The translations under genes were made by a program, and so were the position numbers. A stretch of DNA of 64,000 bases from Hyphomicrobium sp. 99 (GTDB lineage: Bacteria > Pseudomonadota > Alphaproteobacteria > Rhizobiales > Hyphomicrobiaceae): the NCBI RefSeq assembly GCF_000384335.2, contig NZ_KQ031382.1, forward strand, positions 2,243,545 to 2,307,544, written 5' to 3'. The stretch's first letter is position 1; each line of letters begins with the position of its first letter. Below, piece by piece: positions 1 to 8,812 of this stretch. The notes beneath the pieces are model-generated. The model was not told the origin of the DNA and did no database searches. It worked only from the letters and a program-made list of their open reading frames with translations.

Positions 1-1
1 G

Positions 2-481
2 AACATCCTCGCCGAGCTTTGCGGGTACGGCATGGCCTCCGATAGCCAGGACATGGTCAAGCCGACCGTTGAAGGTCCGAGCGTCGCCATGCAGTCCGCG
101 ATCGCCGAAGCCGGCCTCACGCCCGAGCAGATCGACTATCTCAACGCCCACGGCACGGCGACCGCAGATAACGATATCAACGAGACGAGGGCGATCAAGA
201 ACGTCTTCAAAGATCACGCCTACAAGCTCGCGATCTCTTCGACGAAGTCGATGCACGGTCATCCTCTGGGAGCCGGCGGTGGTATCGAAGCCGTCGCGAC
301 GATCATGGCGATGCGCGAGAGCTGGGCGCCGCCGACCATCGGGCTCGATGAGCCGGGTGAGGGATGTGATCTCGATTATATTCCGAACGTCGGCCGCGAG
401 ATGAAGCTCACGTACGCAATGTCGAACTCGCTCGCGTTCGGTGGCTTGAACACCTCTCTGGTCTTTGGTCCAGCACCCTGA
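2..481 (+). CDS. Beta-ketoacyl-ACP synthase, 3' part only (KAS II / FabF-like)
   Basis: The reading frame is open from the left edge, so the start lies upstream and only the last 159 residues are present. This part is the C-terminal thiolase-fold half of a condensing enzyme that elongates acyl-ACP with malonyl-ACP in the cytoplasm. NAHGTAT supplies one catalytic histidine (fragment residue 50) and KSMHGHPLGAGG the second (residue 87). Their spacing of 37 matches the two active-site histidines of E. coli FabF. NSLAFGG near the end is the usual KAS glycine-rich C-terminal motif. The active-site cysteine would lie off the window. Whether it is FabF, FabB or a specialised paralog working with a dedicated acyl carrier protein cannot be decided from this half. 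Confidence 0.9.
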   Translation, partial: NILAELCGYGMASDSQDMVKPTVEGPSVAMQSAIAEAGLTPEQIDYLNAHGTATADNDINETRAIKNVFKDHAYKLAISSTKSMHGHPLGAGGGIEAVATIMAMRESWAPPTIGLDEPGEGCDLDYIPNVGREMKLTYAMSNSLAFGGLNTSLVFGPAP

Positions 482-489
482 TCGTAGAT

Positions 490-520
490 CCCGGCGATCG
501 TCGTGATGGCCTTCGCCGGG
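490..520 (+). terminator. Possible terminator hairpin after the KAS gene
   Basis: An 8-bp perfect inverted repeat (CCCGGCGA at 490-497, TCGCCGGG at 513-520) starts 8 bases after the stop codon of the condensing-enzyme gene. No T-run follows, so intrinsic termination is only a possibility. The rest of 521-711 shows nothing I recognise. Confidence 0.3.
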
Positions 521-711
521 CGCTCTTCGCATTTGCAGCATTGGAAATCGGCCGCTCAAACGGACGAATGCGGGCAACTTTCCCTCCTCCATGGGCATTT
601 TGTTCGGGTCGTGATGCTCGAAGCCCTTGAAGGCGGAGAGCCCCAATGAGAGACTTCGCCCTTGCGACCGCAGTATGCTCCCGGTCGCGGAGCTGATCGG
701 GATCATACGGT

Positions 712-1092
712 ATGCGAAAGATCGTAATCCGGGCCGGGGGTGTTGCTATTCGAGCGAGGCTGCTCGATACGCCGACGGCCGAGCGCATATGGGCTGCGCT
801 GCCGATCGAATCCGCCGCCCGCACGTGGGGCGAAGAAATCTATTTCGACGCGCCGGTCAGCTCTGCTGCTGAGCCTGATGCGCGCGTCGTGGTCAAGGCG
901 GGCGACATCGTCTTCTGGCCCGACGGCGATGCGATCTCCATAGGCTTCGGGCCGACACCGCTATCGAAAACGCGCGGAGAGATTCGTCTCGCCGGCCCCT
1001 GCAACGTCTGGGCCCAGGCTCTTGATGACGTCCGCTTGCTCAAATCCGTCCACCCTGGCGTCGCCATTTCTGTCAGCGAAGCCGACGCTTGA
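712..1092 (+). CDS. Cyclophilin-like fold protein (TM1367-type)
   Basis: This is a 126-residue cytoplasmic protein without signal peptide. Residues 63-84 (AGDIVFWPDGDAISIGFGPTP) carry the signature of the small cyclophilin-fold family that I associate with TM1367, in which a GDIxYWPxG strand precedes an IGFGPTP loop. LAGPCNVW at residues 93-100 corresponds to the conserved strand after it. The members have no agreed function; the fold resembles a peptidyl-prolyl isomerase barrel but the catalytic arginine is not evident here. No strong ribosome-binding site precedes the ATG. The gene stands 46 bases before the lactate dehydrogenase-like gene on the same strand, so co-transcription is possible. 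Family assignment rests on motif memory. Confidence 0.7.
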   Translation: MRKIVIRAGGVAIRARLLDTPTAERIWAALPIESAARTWGEEIYFDAPVSSAAEPDARVVVKAGDIVFWPDGDAISIGFGPTPLSKTRGEIRLAGPCNVWAQALDDVRLLKSVHPGVAISVSEADA

Positions 1093-1138
1093 GCTCACTT
1101 CGCTGCATATCGCCGTTTGAGTTCTTCGGACGGGCCGC

Positions 1139-2281
1139 GTGACACTCGAAACCGTTGCCTGCATCGACGATCTCCGGCGCCTGGCGCATCGCCGCGTACC
1201 GTTCGATGTCATGGGCTATTATGAGTCCGGCTCATATTCAGAATCCACGCTGCACGCCAATCTCCGCGATCTCGCAAATATCAACATTCGCCAGCGCGTT
1301 CTGGCAGGCGCCGCAAATCGCAATCTCACGCAGACAATTCTCGGCGAGACGGCGAGCCTCCCATTCGCGCTCGCGCCCGTGGGCCTGAGCGGCTTGGCGT
1401 ATCGCGATGGAGAAATCGCAGCAGCGAGAGCCGCCGAAAAAGCCGGCATTCCTTATACGCTCAGTACGCTCTCGATCTGCTCGATCGAGGATGTCGCCGC
1501 CGCCGTCGCAAAGCCGTTCTGGTTCCAGCTCTACTTCATGAAGGACCGGGGCTTCGTAGCCGATCTCATCGCCCGCGCGCGAGCCGCAAATTGTTCCGCT
1601 CTCGTGCTCACGGTCGATCTTCAGGTGCTCGGCCAACGCCATCGCGACATTCACAGCGGACTGACTGTGCCGCCACGCATCCGTCTGGCCACGATAGGAC
1701 GTACGCTCTCCAAACCAGCATGGATCGCCAACGTCCTGATGGGGAAAAGGAAGACTTTCGGAAACGTCCACGGACGCATTCCGGGGACTGAGAATCTCTC
1801 CTCTTACAGGGATTGGATCGGTAGCCAGTTCGATCAGGCGCTGTCGTGGGACGATGTCGCTTGGGTCCGCGAGCATTGGCCCGGCAAGCTCATCATTAAA
1901 GGAATTCTCGACGTCGAAGATGCGCGTCATGCTGCGCGAACGGGCGCGAGCGCCGTCGTCGTGTCGAACCACGGCGGCCGCCAGCTCGACGGCGCTGTAT
2001 CGTCGATTTCGATGCTGCCACGCATTGCCGATGCGGTTGGATCGGACATCGAAATTATGTTCGACGGCGGCATCCGTACTGGGCAGGATATCTTCCGCGC
2101 TCTCGCACTCGGAGCGAAGTCGTGCCTCATCGGCCGCAGCTATCTGTACGGCCTCTGCGCCGCGGGCGAAGCGGGCGTCAGCAAAGCCATCGACATCCTC
2201 GCCAAGGAACTCGACGTGACGATGGCGCTCGCTGGCGTGCGCACGATCGCCCAAATTTCGAGCAGCAATCTAGAGGCTTAA
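1139..2281 (+). CDS. lldD: FMN-dependent alpha-hydroxy-acid dehydrogenase (L-lactate dehydrogenase type)
   Basis: A 380-residue flavoenzyme that would oxidise L-lactate or a related 2-hydroxy acid to the 2-oxo acid, passing electrons to quinone or cytochrome. It starts with GTG. The active-site signature SNHGGRQLD lies at residues 276-284, with H278 as catalytic base and R281 as substrate anchor. The FMN phosphate site FDGGIRTGQDI begins at residue 308 and is followed by GRSYLYGL. The early Tyr-Tyr (27-28) matches the substrate-binding region of LldD and glycolate oxidase. Length agrees with bacterial LldD at about 380 residues. Substrate could be lactate, glycolate or mandelate; lactate is the default inference. 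No lct permease or regulator is adjacent. Confidence 0.88.
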   Translation: MTLETVACIDDLRRLAHRRVPFDVMGYYESGSYSESTLHANLRDLANINIRQRVLAGAANRNLTQTILGETASLPFALAPVGLSGLAYRDGEIAAARAAEKAGIPYTLSTLSICSIEDVAAAVAKPFWFQLYFMKDRGFVADLIARARAANCSALVLTVDLQVLGQRHRDIHSGLTVPPRIRLATIGRTLSKPAWIANVLMGKRKTFGNVHGRIPGTENLSSYRDWIGSQFDQALSWDDVAWVREHWPGKLIIKGILDVEDARHAARTGASAVVVSNHGGRQLDGAVSSISMLPRIADAVGSDIEIMFDGGIRTGQDIFRALALGAKSCLIGRSYLYGLCAAGEAGVSKAIDILAKELDVTMALAGVRTIAQISSSNLEA

Positions 2282-2481
2282 GCGGACCTATTCGCAGTGC
2301 GAGCGCCGGTGATGCGCAGCCCTTGGCAATTTCGGATTGACGCCCTACATGCAAAATCGATTGCGGGGAAAAATCGTCATTCAGAAACTGAACTGCGCCT
2401 GAAAGCGTATTGCAATAATATCGTTCGTAAGATCCGCGCATCCAAGCTTATTGAGACCGCCCTTCGTTACGAGGACCACTC

Positions 2482-2937
2482 ATGCCCATTTCGACGACTG
2501 TGAATGGCAACAAAGTCACCCTCGATGTCGATCCCGAGACGCCACTTCTGTGGGCCATCAGAGACGAACTGAAGCTCACTGGCACGAAGTTCGGCTGTGG
2601 GGCTGCGCTGTGCGGAGCTTGCACCGTTCACCTCGACGGTGAAGCGGTGAGATCATGCCAGATAGAGGTCCGTGACGTCGAAGGCCGGGACATCGTGACG
2701 ATCGAAGGTGCCCATGACGGCATCGCCCAGGCCGTCCAGGCAGCTTGGATAAAGCTCGACGTCGTTCAGTGCGGCTATTGTCAGCCGGGTCAGATCATGT
2801 CCGCCATCGGTCTGCTCACGCAAATTCCGAAGCCGACTGACGACGATATCGACAAGGCAATGGACGGAAATGTCTGCCGCTGCGCCACCTACCAGCGGAT
2901 ACGTGCCGCCATACACGAAGCTGCAAAGTCGATCTGA
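2482..2937 (+). CDS. iorA: Isoquinoline 1-oxidoreductase-type 2Fe-2S subunit (IorA-like)
   Basis: The small iron-sulfur subunit of a xanthine-oxidase-family molybdenum hydroxylase, 151 residues. The plant-ferredoxin-type cluster is held by Cys39, Cys44, Cys47 and Cys59 ([10 protein letters not shown] and later C). The second, all-helical cluster domain uses Cys97, Cys100, Cys132 and Cys134 (CGYCQPGQ and CRC). All eight expected cysteines are present. There is no signal peptide, so export would need piggy-backing on the Tat-bearing large subunit encoded downstream. The gene leads a three-gene unit with a di-haem cytochrome and the molybdopterin subunit. Electron flow is expected from Mo to the two clusters and on to the haem protein. 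Isoquinoline as substrate is only the name of the best-known member; an aldehyde is equally likely. Confidence 0.9.
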   Translation: MPISTTVNGNKVTLDVDPETPLLWAIRDELKLTGTKFGCGAALCGACTVHLDGEAVRSCQIEVRDVEGRDIVTIEGAHDGIAQAVQAAWIKLDVVQCGYCQPGQIMSAIGLLTQIPKPTDDDIDKAMDGNVCRCATYQRIRAAIHEAAKSI

Positions 2938-2994
2938 GGCGCCTCCGCGTTTGAGAACGAATTCATCGTTTCGGCAAGCTGGGAAAATTCAGAC

Positions 2995-3606
2995 ATGCGC
3001 GGCCGACTATCACCAAGAGCACTTTTTCCAATCACGGCCGCTGCGCTTGCGGCCACGGCCGGATTCTTTCTCCAGCCTCTGACTGCCGATCGGCGCGTCG
3101 TTCGAACGGCACTCGCTGCGACCGAGGATGGCGAACTATTCAAGCCCATTGCGAAGGTCCTGCGTGATCCGCGCTGCATGAACTGTCACCCCGTCGGCGA
3201 CCGGCCGCGCCAAGGCGACAATCGCCATTTTCACTTGCAGAACGTCACCCGTGGTCTCGACGACATGGGCTTCGTCAATCTGCGGTGCTCCGCCTGCCAT
3301 CGCGATGAGAACAACGCCTACTCGGGGCTTCCCGGCGCGCCGAACTGGCATCTCGCGCCGCTGTCGATGGGGTGGGAAGGCCTGAACGACGCGCAGCTCT
3401 GCACCGTCCTCAAAGATAAATCCAAGAACGGCGGACGCGACGTCGCCGCCCTGATCGAGCACATGTCGAGCGACAAGCTGGTGCTGTGGGGTTGGAACCC
3501 CGGCGGCAACCGCAAGCCCGTATCGACGCCGCACGATAAGTTTGTCGAACAGCTTCATGCGTGGCAGGCAGCAGATGCGCCGTGCCCGAAAACCGCAACA
3601 CCCTGA
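2995..3606 (+). CDS. Di-haem c-type cytochrome-like protein of the molybdenum hydroxylase cluster
   Basis: A 203-residue exported protein. Residues 10-30 are a hydrophobic segment that acts as signal peptide or membrane anchor. Two CxxCH haem c attachment motifs are visible: CMNCH at 61-65 and CSACH at 98-102. The rest is rich in His, Trp and Gly (for example NRHFHLQN), which could supply distal haem ligands. It sits between the small and large subunits of the molybdenum hydroxylase, 57 bases after the first and 17 bases before the second, so it is the probable periplasmic electron acceptor of that enzyme. I know of isolated cytochrome c subunits in such dehydrogenases, but this sequence is not a standard class I cytochrome and I cannot name a family. 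Confidence 0.8.
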   Translation: MRGRLSPRALFPITAAALAATAGFFLQPLTADRRVVRTALAATEDGELFKPIAKVLRDPRCMNCHPVGDRPRQGDNRHFHLQNVTRGLDDMGFVNLRCSACHRDENNAYSGLPGAPNWHLAPLSMGWEGLNDAQLCTVLKDKSKNGGRDVAALIEHMSSDKLVLWGWNPGGNRKPVSTPHDKFVEQLHAWQAADAPCPKTATP

Positions 3607-3623
3607 TACAGATCGAGGCTCCG

Positions 3624-5834
3624 ATGACCGAAATGGACATACGATCGATTTTCGCGATGCCGTCGCCAAAAGCTCCGGACGCATCGCGCCGGACGTTCCT
3701 GAAAATCTCAGGCGGCGTCGGCGCCGGACTTATCCTCGGCCTCGCGGCGCCGGCGTCGTTCGGCGCAGGCGATGCCGTCGCTGCGGAAGGCCCGTTCGAG
3801 CCAAATCCTTTCGTCAAGATCGCGCCGGACAACACCGTAACTGTCATCATCAAGCATCTCGACAAGGGGCAGGGGGCAGCCACCGGTCTGTCGACGCTCG
3901 TCGCCGAAGAGCTTGACGCTTCACACGATCAGATCCGCACCGAGTTCGCTCCCGCGGATGCGGTGAAGTACAAGAATTTTGCATTCGGCGTTCAGGGTGT
4001 TGGCGGCTCGACCGGCCTTCCGAATTCCTATGAACAGTATCGCAAGGCTGGCGCGATCGCGCGGGCGATGCTCGTCGCGGCTGCGGCGAAAGCTTGGGGC
4101 GTCGATACGAGCACAATCACTGTCAAAGGCGGCGTCGTCTCGTCGTCCTCAGGCAAGTCAGCAACGTTCGGCGACTTGGCCGAGAAAGCCGCGGCGGAAC
4201 CTGTCCCCGCGGACGCGCCGCTGAAGGACGCCAAGGATTTCCAGTTTATCGGTAAGCCCTTTCCCCGCGTCGACAGCCCGATCAAAGTCAGAGGCGAGGC
4301 CAAGTATACGATCGACCATCAATTCGATGGCATGTTGATCGCCACGATCGCACGGCCGCCGCTGTTCGGCGCTAAAGTGCAATCTTACGATGCGTCCGAT
4401 GCCGAGAAGATCAAGGGCGTCGTCAAGGTCCTGCAGGTCCCGCAAGGCGTCGCCATTCTCGCAACATCCACGTGGGCAGCTCTAAAGGCGCAACGGGCCA
4501 TCAAGGTATCGTGGGATGAAAGCCAAGCTGAAAAGCGAAGCTCCTCCGAGATCATAGCCGCTTACAAGGCGAAGCTCGATCAGCAGGGTGCCGTCGCAAA
4601 ATCCGTCGGCAACGTCGAGGATGGATTCAAATCCGCCGGGAAAGTTATCGAAGTCGACTTCGAGTTTCCCTACCTCGCGCACGCTCCGATGGAGCCGATG
4701 GACTGCGTCATCCGCTTCGACGGAAAATCAGCCGAGATCTGGACCGGATCGCAGCTTCAAACCGTCGATCATGGCACCGCGTGCAGCATCCTCAACCTGA
4801 AGCCTGAAAATGTGCAGCTTCACACGGTATGGGCCGGCGGTTCGTTTGGCCGCCGTGCGATCGCCGACTCTCATTACGTGCGGGAAGCGTGCGAGGTCGC
4901 GAAGGCCTATGGTAAGCCCGTCCCGATCAAAGTGCTCTGGACGCGCGAGGACGACGTGCAGGGCGGCTATTACCGGCCGATCTACGTCCACCGGGTCAAG
5001 GCTGGTCTCGATCAGGACGGAAACATCGTTGCGTGGCGCCACCGGATCGTCGGTCAGTCCATCCTGGCTGGAACACCATTCGAGAAGATGATGGTGAAGG
5101 ACGGTGTCGACGCAACGTCGGTCGAAGGCGCCTCGACGCTTCCATACGCAATCCCAAACTTTGAGGTTGATCTCCACACGGAGAAGACGGGCGTGCCCGT
5201 CCTATGGTGGCGCTCTGTCGGCGCAACGCATACGGCTCACGCGACCGAGCACATGATCGACATGCTCGCGAAGGAAGCTGGCAAGGACCCGGTCGCCTTC
5301 CGCCTCGCGATGCTGAAGGACCATCCGCGCCACGCCGGCGTGTTGAAGCTGGCGGCCGAAAAGGCCGGCTGGGGTCAGCCCACGCCCGGCCTTCTGCGCG
5401 GCGTTGCCGTGCATGAAAGCTTTGGCTCCTTCGTCGCAAACGTTGCCGACGTGCGCTTGCACGACGACGGGACAATCAAGGTTGAGCGTGTCGTCTGCGC
5501 CGTCGATTGCGGCGTCGCCGTCAATCCCGATGTGGTCGCGGCGCAGATGGAAGGCGGTCTCGGATACGGTCTCGGAGCCGCATTGAAAGGCGCCATCACG
5601 CTGAAGGACGGTGCGGTCGAGCAGACGAACTTCGACGGCTACGAAGTGCTCCGCATGTCGGAGATGCCTCACGTCGAAGTTCACATCGTTCCGTCAGTCG
5701 AAAAACCTTCGGGAGTGGGCGAGCCCGGAACACCCGTCGTACTTCCGGCCGTCGCCAATGCTCTCCTGTGGGGAACAGGCGTACGCTCGACGGTGATGCC
5801 GCTCAGACAGCAGAAGTACAAGGGACAGGCCTGA
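3624..5834 (+). CDS. iorB: Tat-exported molybdopterin-binding large subunit (IorB-like aldehyde/isoquinoline dehydrogenase)
   Basis: The 736-residue catalytic subunit of a molybdenum hydroxylase. Residues 21-27 (SRRTFLK) followed by a hydrophobic glycine-rich stretch form a twin-arginine signal, so the enzyme is exported folded with its cofactor. An aldehyde-oxidase a/b hammerhead-like region lies near residues 220-320, GSFGRRA near 405 is a molybdopterin-binding motif, and GVGEPGTP near 697-704 carries the glutamate expected to act as base at molybdenum. The frame is open back to 3561, but the ATG at 3624 follows the cytochrome stop by 17 bases and puts the Tat motif at the usual distance; another ATG is at 3633. 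It should pair with the 2Fe-2S subunit and pass electrons to the di-haem protein. The substrate is unknown. Confidence 0.9.
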   Translation: MTEMDIRSIFAMPSPKAPDASRRTFLKISGGVGAGLILGLAAPASFGAGDAVAAEGPFEPNPFVKIAPDNTVTVIIKHLDKGQGAATGLSTLVAEELDASHDQIRTEFAPADAVKYKNFAFGVQGVGGSTGLPNSYEQYRKAGAIARAMLVAAAAKAWGVDTSTITVKGGVVSSSSGKSATFGDLAEKAAAEPVPADAPLKDAKDFQFIGKPFPRVDSPIKVRGEAKYTIDHQFDGMLIATIARPPLFGAKVQSYDASDAEKIKGVVKVLQVPQGVAILATSTWAALKAQRAIKVSWDESQAEKRSSSEIIAAYKAKLDQQGAVAKSVGNVEDGFKSAGKVIEVDFEFPYLAHAPMEPMDCVIRFDGKSAEIWTGSQLQTVDHGTACSILNLKPENVQLHTVWAGGSFGRRAIADSHYVREACEVAKAYGKPVPIKVLWTREDDVQGGYYRPIYVHRVKAGLDQDGNIVAWRHRIVGQSILAGTPFEKMMVKDGVDATSVEGASTLPYAIPNFEVDLHTEKTGVPVLWWRSVGATHTAHATEHMIDMLAKEAGKDPVAFRLAMLKDHPRHAGVLKLAAEKAGWGQPTPGLLRGVAVHESFGSFVANVADVRLHDDGTIKVERVVCAVDCGVAVNPDVVAAQMEGGLGYGLGAALKGAITLKDGAVEQTNFDGYEVLRMSEMPHVEVHIVPSVEKPSGVGEPGTPVVLPAVANALLWGTGVRSTVMPLRQQKYKGQA

Positions 5835-5879
5835 GCGGCGGGCCTGAGCGTCCGACGCGTCTCAACCAATCGCGCGTTG

Positions 5880-6206
5880 CTATTTGCGGGTCACTTCGAC
5901 ACGCATCAAGTCAGAGGAGCCGATCGCGTCTGCGGCTCCTTGCGACAGATCGATGATCCGTCCCTTCGTGTACGGGCCGCGATCTACGATCGTGACTGTC
6001 ACCGATCGGCCATTGGCTAGATTCCTCACCCTCGCACGCGTTCCAAAGGGTAGCGTACGATGAGCCGCAACTTTGGCGCTGCACGACAGCCTTCGCCCGC
6101 GGGCACTTTGGTGATGGCAATACCGCGAGGCGATTCCGATTTGACTGGCGATCGCGCCCTCGGGAAGGAGCATCGCGAATAACGCCATAAAAAAGATTGC
6201 GCGCAT
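5880..6206 (-). CDS. Small RlpA-like double-psi beta-barrel protein
   Basis: A 108-residue secreted protein with a signal peptide at about residues 1-20. The remainder is a single double-psi beta-barrel of the RlpA septal lytic transglycosylase family. The signature VDRGPYTKGRIIDLS lies at residues 74-88, with Asp75 and Asp86 as the conserved acidic residues. FGTRARVRNLANGR precedes it as in full RlpA. Classical RlpA also has a C-terminal SPOR domain, which is absent here, so this is the short form. It would act on naked glycan strands in the periplasm or may be a non-catalytic peptidoglycan binder. It faces convergently into the molybdoenzyme gene, 45 bases away. Confidence 0.85.
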   Translation of the reverse strand: MRAIFFMALFAMLLPEGAIASQIGIASRYCHHQSARGRRLSCSAKVAAHRTLPFGTRARVRNLANGRSVTVTIVDRGPYTKGRIIDLSQGAADAIGSSDLMRVEVTRK

Positions 6207-6422
6207 CTCTTGCCTGCCAATCCATTGATGTAACCAACGCGCAGGCCGGATGGTTGCAAAATATGTTTGGTTGAAAAAATCAGTAGGCGTCGTTTATGGC
6301 CGCAGGCGAGCCAGTCCTGTGGCGTTCTAAGGTCACGATTATTGGAGGCCATGCGCCAAGCATGGGTTTCAAGGCGAGCGATGCCCTCAGAAACGTCCGG
6401 GCGTATTTTGGGTCACGACGGA

Positions 6423-6713
6423 TTAGTCGCAGACCCTAACGCGGCGATACCGCCAGACTCCCTCGTAATCATCCCAATACCGGCGACCGCGTTCCCAGTG
6501 GCAGTATGAGCCGTAACGCGGGCCTTCATCGTAATAGTAGGCTGGTGGTGGCGGCGGCGGATCGTAATAGGGCCGTCCTGCGGACCCGATGATGGCTCCA
6601 GCAGCAAGCCCGCCGAAAACACCGGCAGCAAAATCGCCACCTCCGGCATTGGCAGGTGCGGCGATAGTCAAGAAGGCGCTAGCCGCTAGCACGCCGTGAA
6701 GTATGCGTCCCAT
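6423..6713 (-). CDS. Small secreted glycine-zipper protein
   Basis: A 96-residue exported protein of unknown function. The open frame extends back to 6755, but an ATG at 6713 has a GAGGG ribosome-binding site at good distance and begins a clear signal peptide (residues 1-23, cleavage after ANA). Residues 25-45 (GGDFAAGVFGGLAAGAIIGS) are a glycine-zipper segment as in outer-membrane-associated lipoprotein-like proteins. Residues 52-57 are a run of six prolines, and the C-terminal third is rich in Tyr, Trp and Arg with two cysteines. This architecture is common in Rhizobiales as short envelope proteins. No function can be assigned. Confidence 0.75.
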   Translation of the reverse strand: MGRILHGVLAASAFLTIAAPANAGGGDFAAGVFGGLAAGAIIGSAGRPYYDPPPPPPAYYYDEGPRYGSYCHWERGRRYWDDYEGVWRYRRVRVCD

Positions 6714-7053
6714 GATGATGTTCCCTCGAAGTGCCCTGTGCAGGTAGCGTTGCACCGCTCTACATGGATTCCCGCTACGCCGCCTTCGTGGAGAATGTGT
6801 GGTCGAAAAAATCGAGGATTGTCGAAATTGCTTTGATCGAAGGGCTTCCTGACCGACTGGCGGCGGAATTGCTGCGCGATCTCGACTGGCTCTATGTAGG
6901 CACCGGAGCGCGTGTCGCAGCCGGCGCGACGGACATGAGCGTCTTCACGATGAGACACCTACTTGCCGCTTATTGCCAAATAATTGAGTTTTGTCATCGT
7001 CATTCACGAACAGTCCCATCAGGGCTCACGGGCAAAAAAAGACAGGCTGAGGC
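6714..7053. other. Intergenic stretch without a recognised gene
   Basis: About 340 bases lie between the glycine-zipper gene and the aldo/keto reductase remnant. Both strands are open over parts of the stretch: 6731-7306 on the plus strand and 6686-6958 on the minus strand. Neither translation resembles a family I know, and the plus frame runs antisense into the reductase remnant. The part from about 6960 looks poorer in GC than the surroundings. It may be decayed coding sequence. Confidence 0.5.
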
Positions 7054-7425
7054 TCACATCTGCGCTACCCAATCTGGCCGCGCTACTTTCTTCCATTGTG
7101 CGCGAATAGCATCGAATTCGCTCTTAGCCGCGACGCGAGTCGCAACTGTTTTGATATTCTGTTCAAAGTTCTCAGCCCTTGTCGTGCCCACTATAGCAGT
7201 GTGCACGCCATCTACATTCAGGGTAAACCGTAGCGCTGTTGGAAAAGCACGTGCGTCTTGTAAGAAGTCGTATTCAAGTTCACGCAATCGGTCCCAGTAT
7301 GCTTGATGGTGCCAGTCATCGGGTCTTTGTTTGCTTTTCCAGAGACCGTTTGCGATCGGGCGTTTTGCTATAACGCCCATATTATACTCACGTGCAATCG
7401 GAAGAGTTTCTTCCAAAGTATCAGC
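7054..7425 (-). pseudogene. Aldo/keto reductase, C-terminal remnant
   Basis: The minus strand reads about 124 residues that match the C-terminal third of an aldo/keto reductase. ETLPIAREYNMGVIAKRPIAN is the strand-helix typical of the subgroup that continues with a Trp and an ANAAW-like segment, and GVHTAIVGTTRAENFEQNIK is the NADPH-binding loop near the end. The family is normally about 280-330 residues with the catalytic Asp, Tyr, Lys and His in the N-terminal half, none of which are present. Upstream the frame meets TGA at 7426-7428, no ATG or ribosome-binding site precedes the homologous part, and no upstream frame gives the missing portion. I read it as a truncated, non-functional gene next to a tRNA. 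Confidence 0.75.
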
Positions 7426-7694
7426 TCATTTTGCTTTGGCAGACGATGCTCGCGCGCTTGGAGATAGTTGGAAGCGAAGCCCAATCGCTTGGCTTCCGCA
7501 TCGCTCGCCACTTGACCGGTCTCAGGCGTTGGCGGCGGAAGTCACTACTCGCTAAGAAACAGTTTTCGTCGTCATTCCAGGTGGCTGAGCAAGCGACCTG
7601 AGCACTTCCCATGCGCGGAGCAGGATGAGCGCCTCTTTAGGTCCGCGGTGGACCTAATCGCGGATCCCGTTGAGTGGAGTCTCATTGACTTAAT

Positions 7695-7770
7695 TGGTGG
7701 GCCCGCCAGGACTCGAACCTGGAACCAGACGGTTATGAGCCGTCAGCTCTAACCATTGAGCTACGGGCCC
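7695..7770 (-). tRNA. tRNA-Ile with CAT anticodon (lysidine type)
   Basis: A complete 76-base tRNA including an encoded CCA. The 7-bp acceptor stem pairs GGGCCCG with CGGGCCC. The D arm contains AGCTCAATGGTTAGAGCT. The anticodon stem-loop is GACGG-CTCATAA-CCGTC, which gives anticodon CAT. The T arm contains GGTTCGAGTCC. The anticodon alone could mean methionine, but the body resembles E. coli ileX (G-rich acceptor, TAGCTCANTGGTTAGAGC), so this is the isoleucine tRNA whose C34 is converted to lysidine by TilS to read AUA. It has neither the initiator acceptor mismatch nor the elongator tRNA-Met pattern. Its 3' end faces the decayed aldo/keto reductase. Confidence 0.93.
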
Positions 7771-7854
7771 GCGCGGGTTCTCATACCAGATGTTTGGCGA
7801 AGGGCCAGTACCGGTCCGCGATTCTGCGTTGGCAATCTGTCGCCACCGCAATTT

Positions 7855-8619
7855 TTATTGAATTTTCTGCCCCCCGCGGCGCTTCCCCTTCAGTTCATCA
7901 TAGGTCTTTCCGGTCGCCAAACGATAGGCCGCGTTGCGCGCAACGCGAAAATAGCGCTGCAGGCCGCGCCGGAGCGCCCAGCCTGGGCGGGTCGGATCGC
8001 GAATGCTGTCGTGCACGATGACGGCGTCGGGAAGAGCATCGTGCAGTTCTATGCCGGCAAGCCTGATCGGCAGCGTTCCGATCGAATAAATCTCGGAACT
8101 ATCCGACATCGCATGGATCAGCATGAATTCGGCTGATTGGCCAGGGCGCGCGCTGCGACACGCGGCTTCCCATCCGGTGATGAAGGCGTCAGACCCTGGT
8201 GTCGGGCGCAGCAGCATGACGCGAGTCGTCGGTTTCAGCGCTCGTTGCGTTCCTTTTGCGGTGCCCTTCGTTCGCATGACGACGTCACCACGCGTGTTCA
8301 GTATCTCGCTGATGTCACCGCGGATCCGGCAATCGACATCCATGAAAACGAGATTTTTATCGGGATGATCGCGACGGGCGTGAGCCAGGACAGTCGGCTT
8401 CTGACGGGTCTGCGAGTACCAGTCGCCTTCCACGATCGGACGCGCGTAAAGGTGATGCGAGATTCGATGCTCGGCGAGGTTTTGTGCGAAGGCCCGTGCA
8501 GCCGGCTCGTAGTTCGGAGTGAAAAATCCGACGACGAGAAAGTCCGTTTCGAAAAAATGACGGATGTCCGAATCTTCGACCTTGTTGCCGGCGCGCTCTC
8601 GAAGTTGCGTTTCAATCAT
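7855..8619 (-). CDS. Glycosyltransferase-like protein with DxD motif
   Basis: A 254-residue soluble protein. FLVVGFFTPNYEPAARAFAQNL at residues 28-49 is a first Rossmann-type strand and helix. NLVFMDVDCRIRGD at 89-102 has a DxD motif (Asp94, Asp96), which is the usual divalent-metal and nucleotide-sugar site of GT-A glycosyltransferases. WEAACR and HAMSD further on fit the acceptor-side half of such folds, and the C-terminus is basic. I recognise similar orphan proteins near cell-surface polysaccharide genes in Rhizobiales but cannot place it in a named GT family. It stands alone beside the tRNA and has no polysaccharide genes around it. Confidence 0.6.
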   Translation of the reverse strand: MIETQLRERAGNKVEDSDIRHFFETDFLVVGFFTPNYEPAARAFAQNLAEHRISHHLYARPIVEGDWYSQTRQKPTVLAHARRDHPDKNLVFMDVDCRIRGDISEILNTRGDVVMRTKGTAKGTQRALKPTTRVMLLRPTPGSDAFITGWEAACRSARPGQSAEFMLIHAMSDSSEIYSIGTLPIRLAGIELHDALPDAVIVHDSIRDPTRPGWALRRGLQRYFRVARNAAYRLATGKTYDELKGKRRGGQKIQ

Positions 8620-8812
8620 TCCTTGGTCTCAGTGCCTTCGGGAGTTCATACTGCCTGACGCGGATGCTATATTAGGAGAACCGAGGGTCGCAAGACAACC
8701 CAAGAGCGCATACTGGCGCTGAATACCGCGCGTTCAGACGAAATACAGGATTTCGCCCTCATTTGCCCGCGAACCGCTTATAGCGAGCGGAGAAAAGATG
8801 AGGAGACCCCCC

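Noticed and set aside
6731..7306. A 191-codon plus-strand frame
   Set aside because: It overlaps the aldo/keto reductase remnant in antisense, has no start signal and no family match, so it is noted only as open sequence.
7426..7694. Sequence upstream of the aldo/keto reductase remnant tested for the missing N-terminal part
   Set aside because: Reading the minus strand in the available frames gave no reductase motifs, so the remnant was not extended past the TGA at 7426-7428.
7695..7770. Calling the tRNA as methionine because of its CAT anticodon
   Set aside because: The body sequence resembles the lysidine-type isoleucine tRNA and lacks initiator features.
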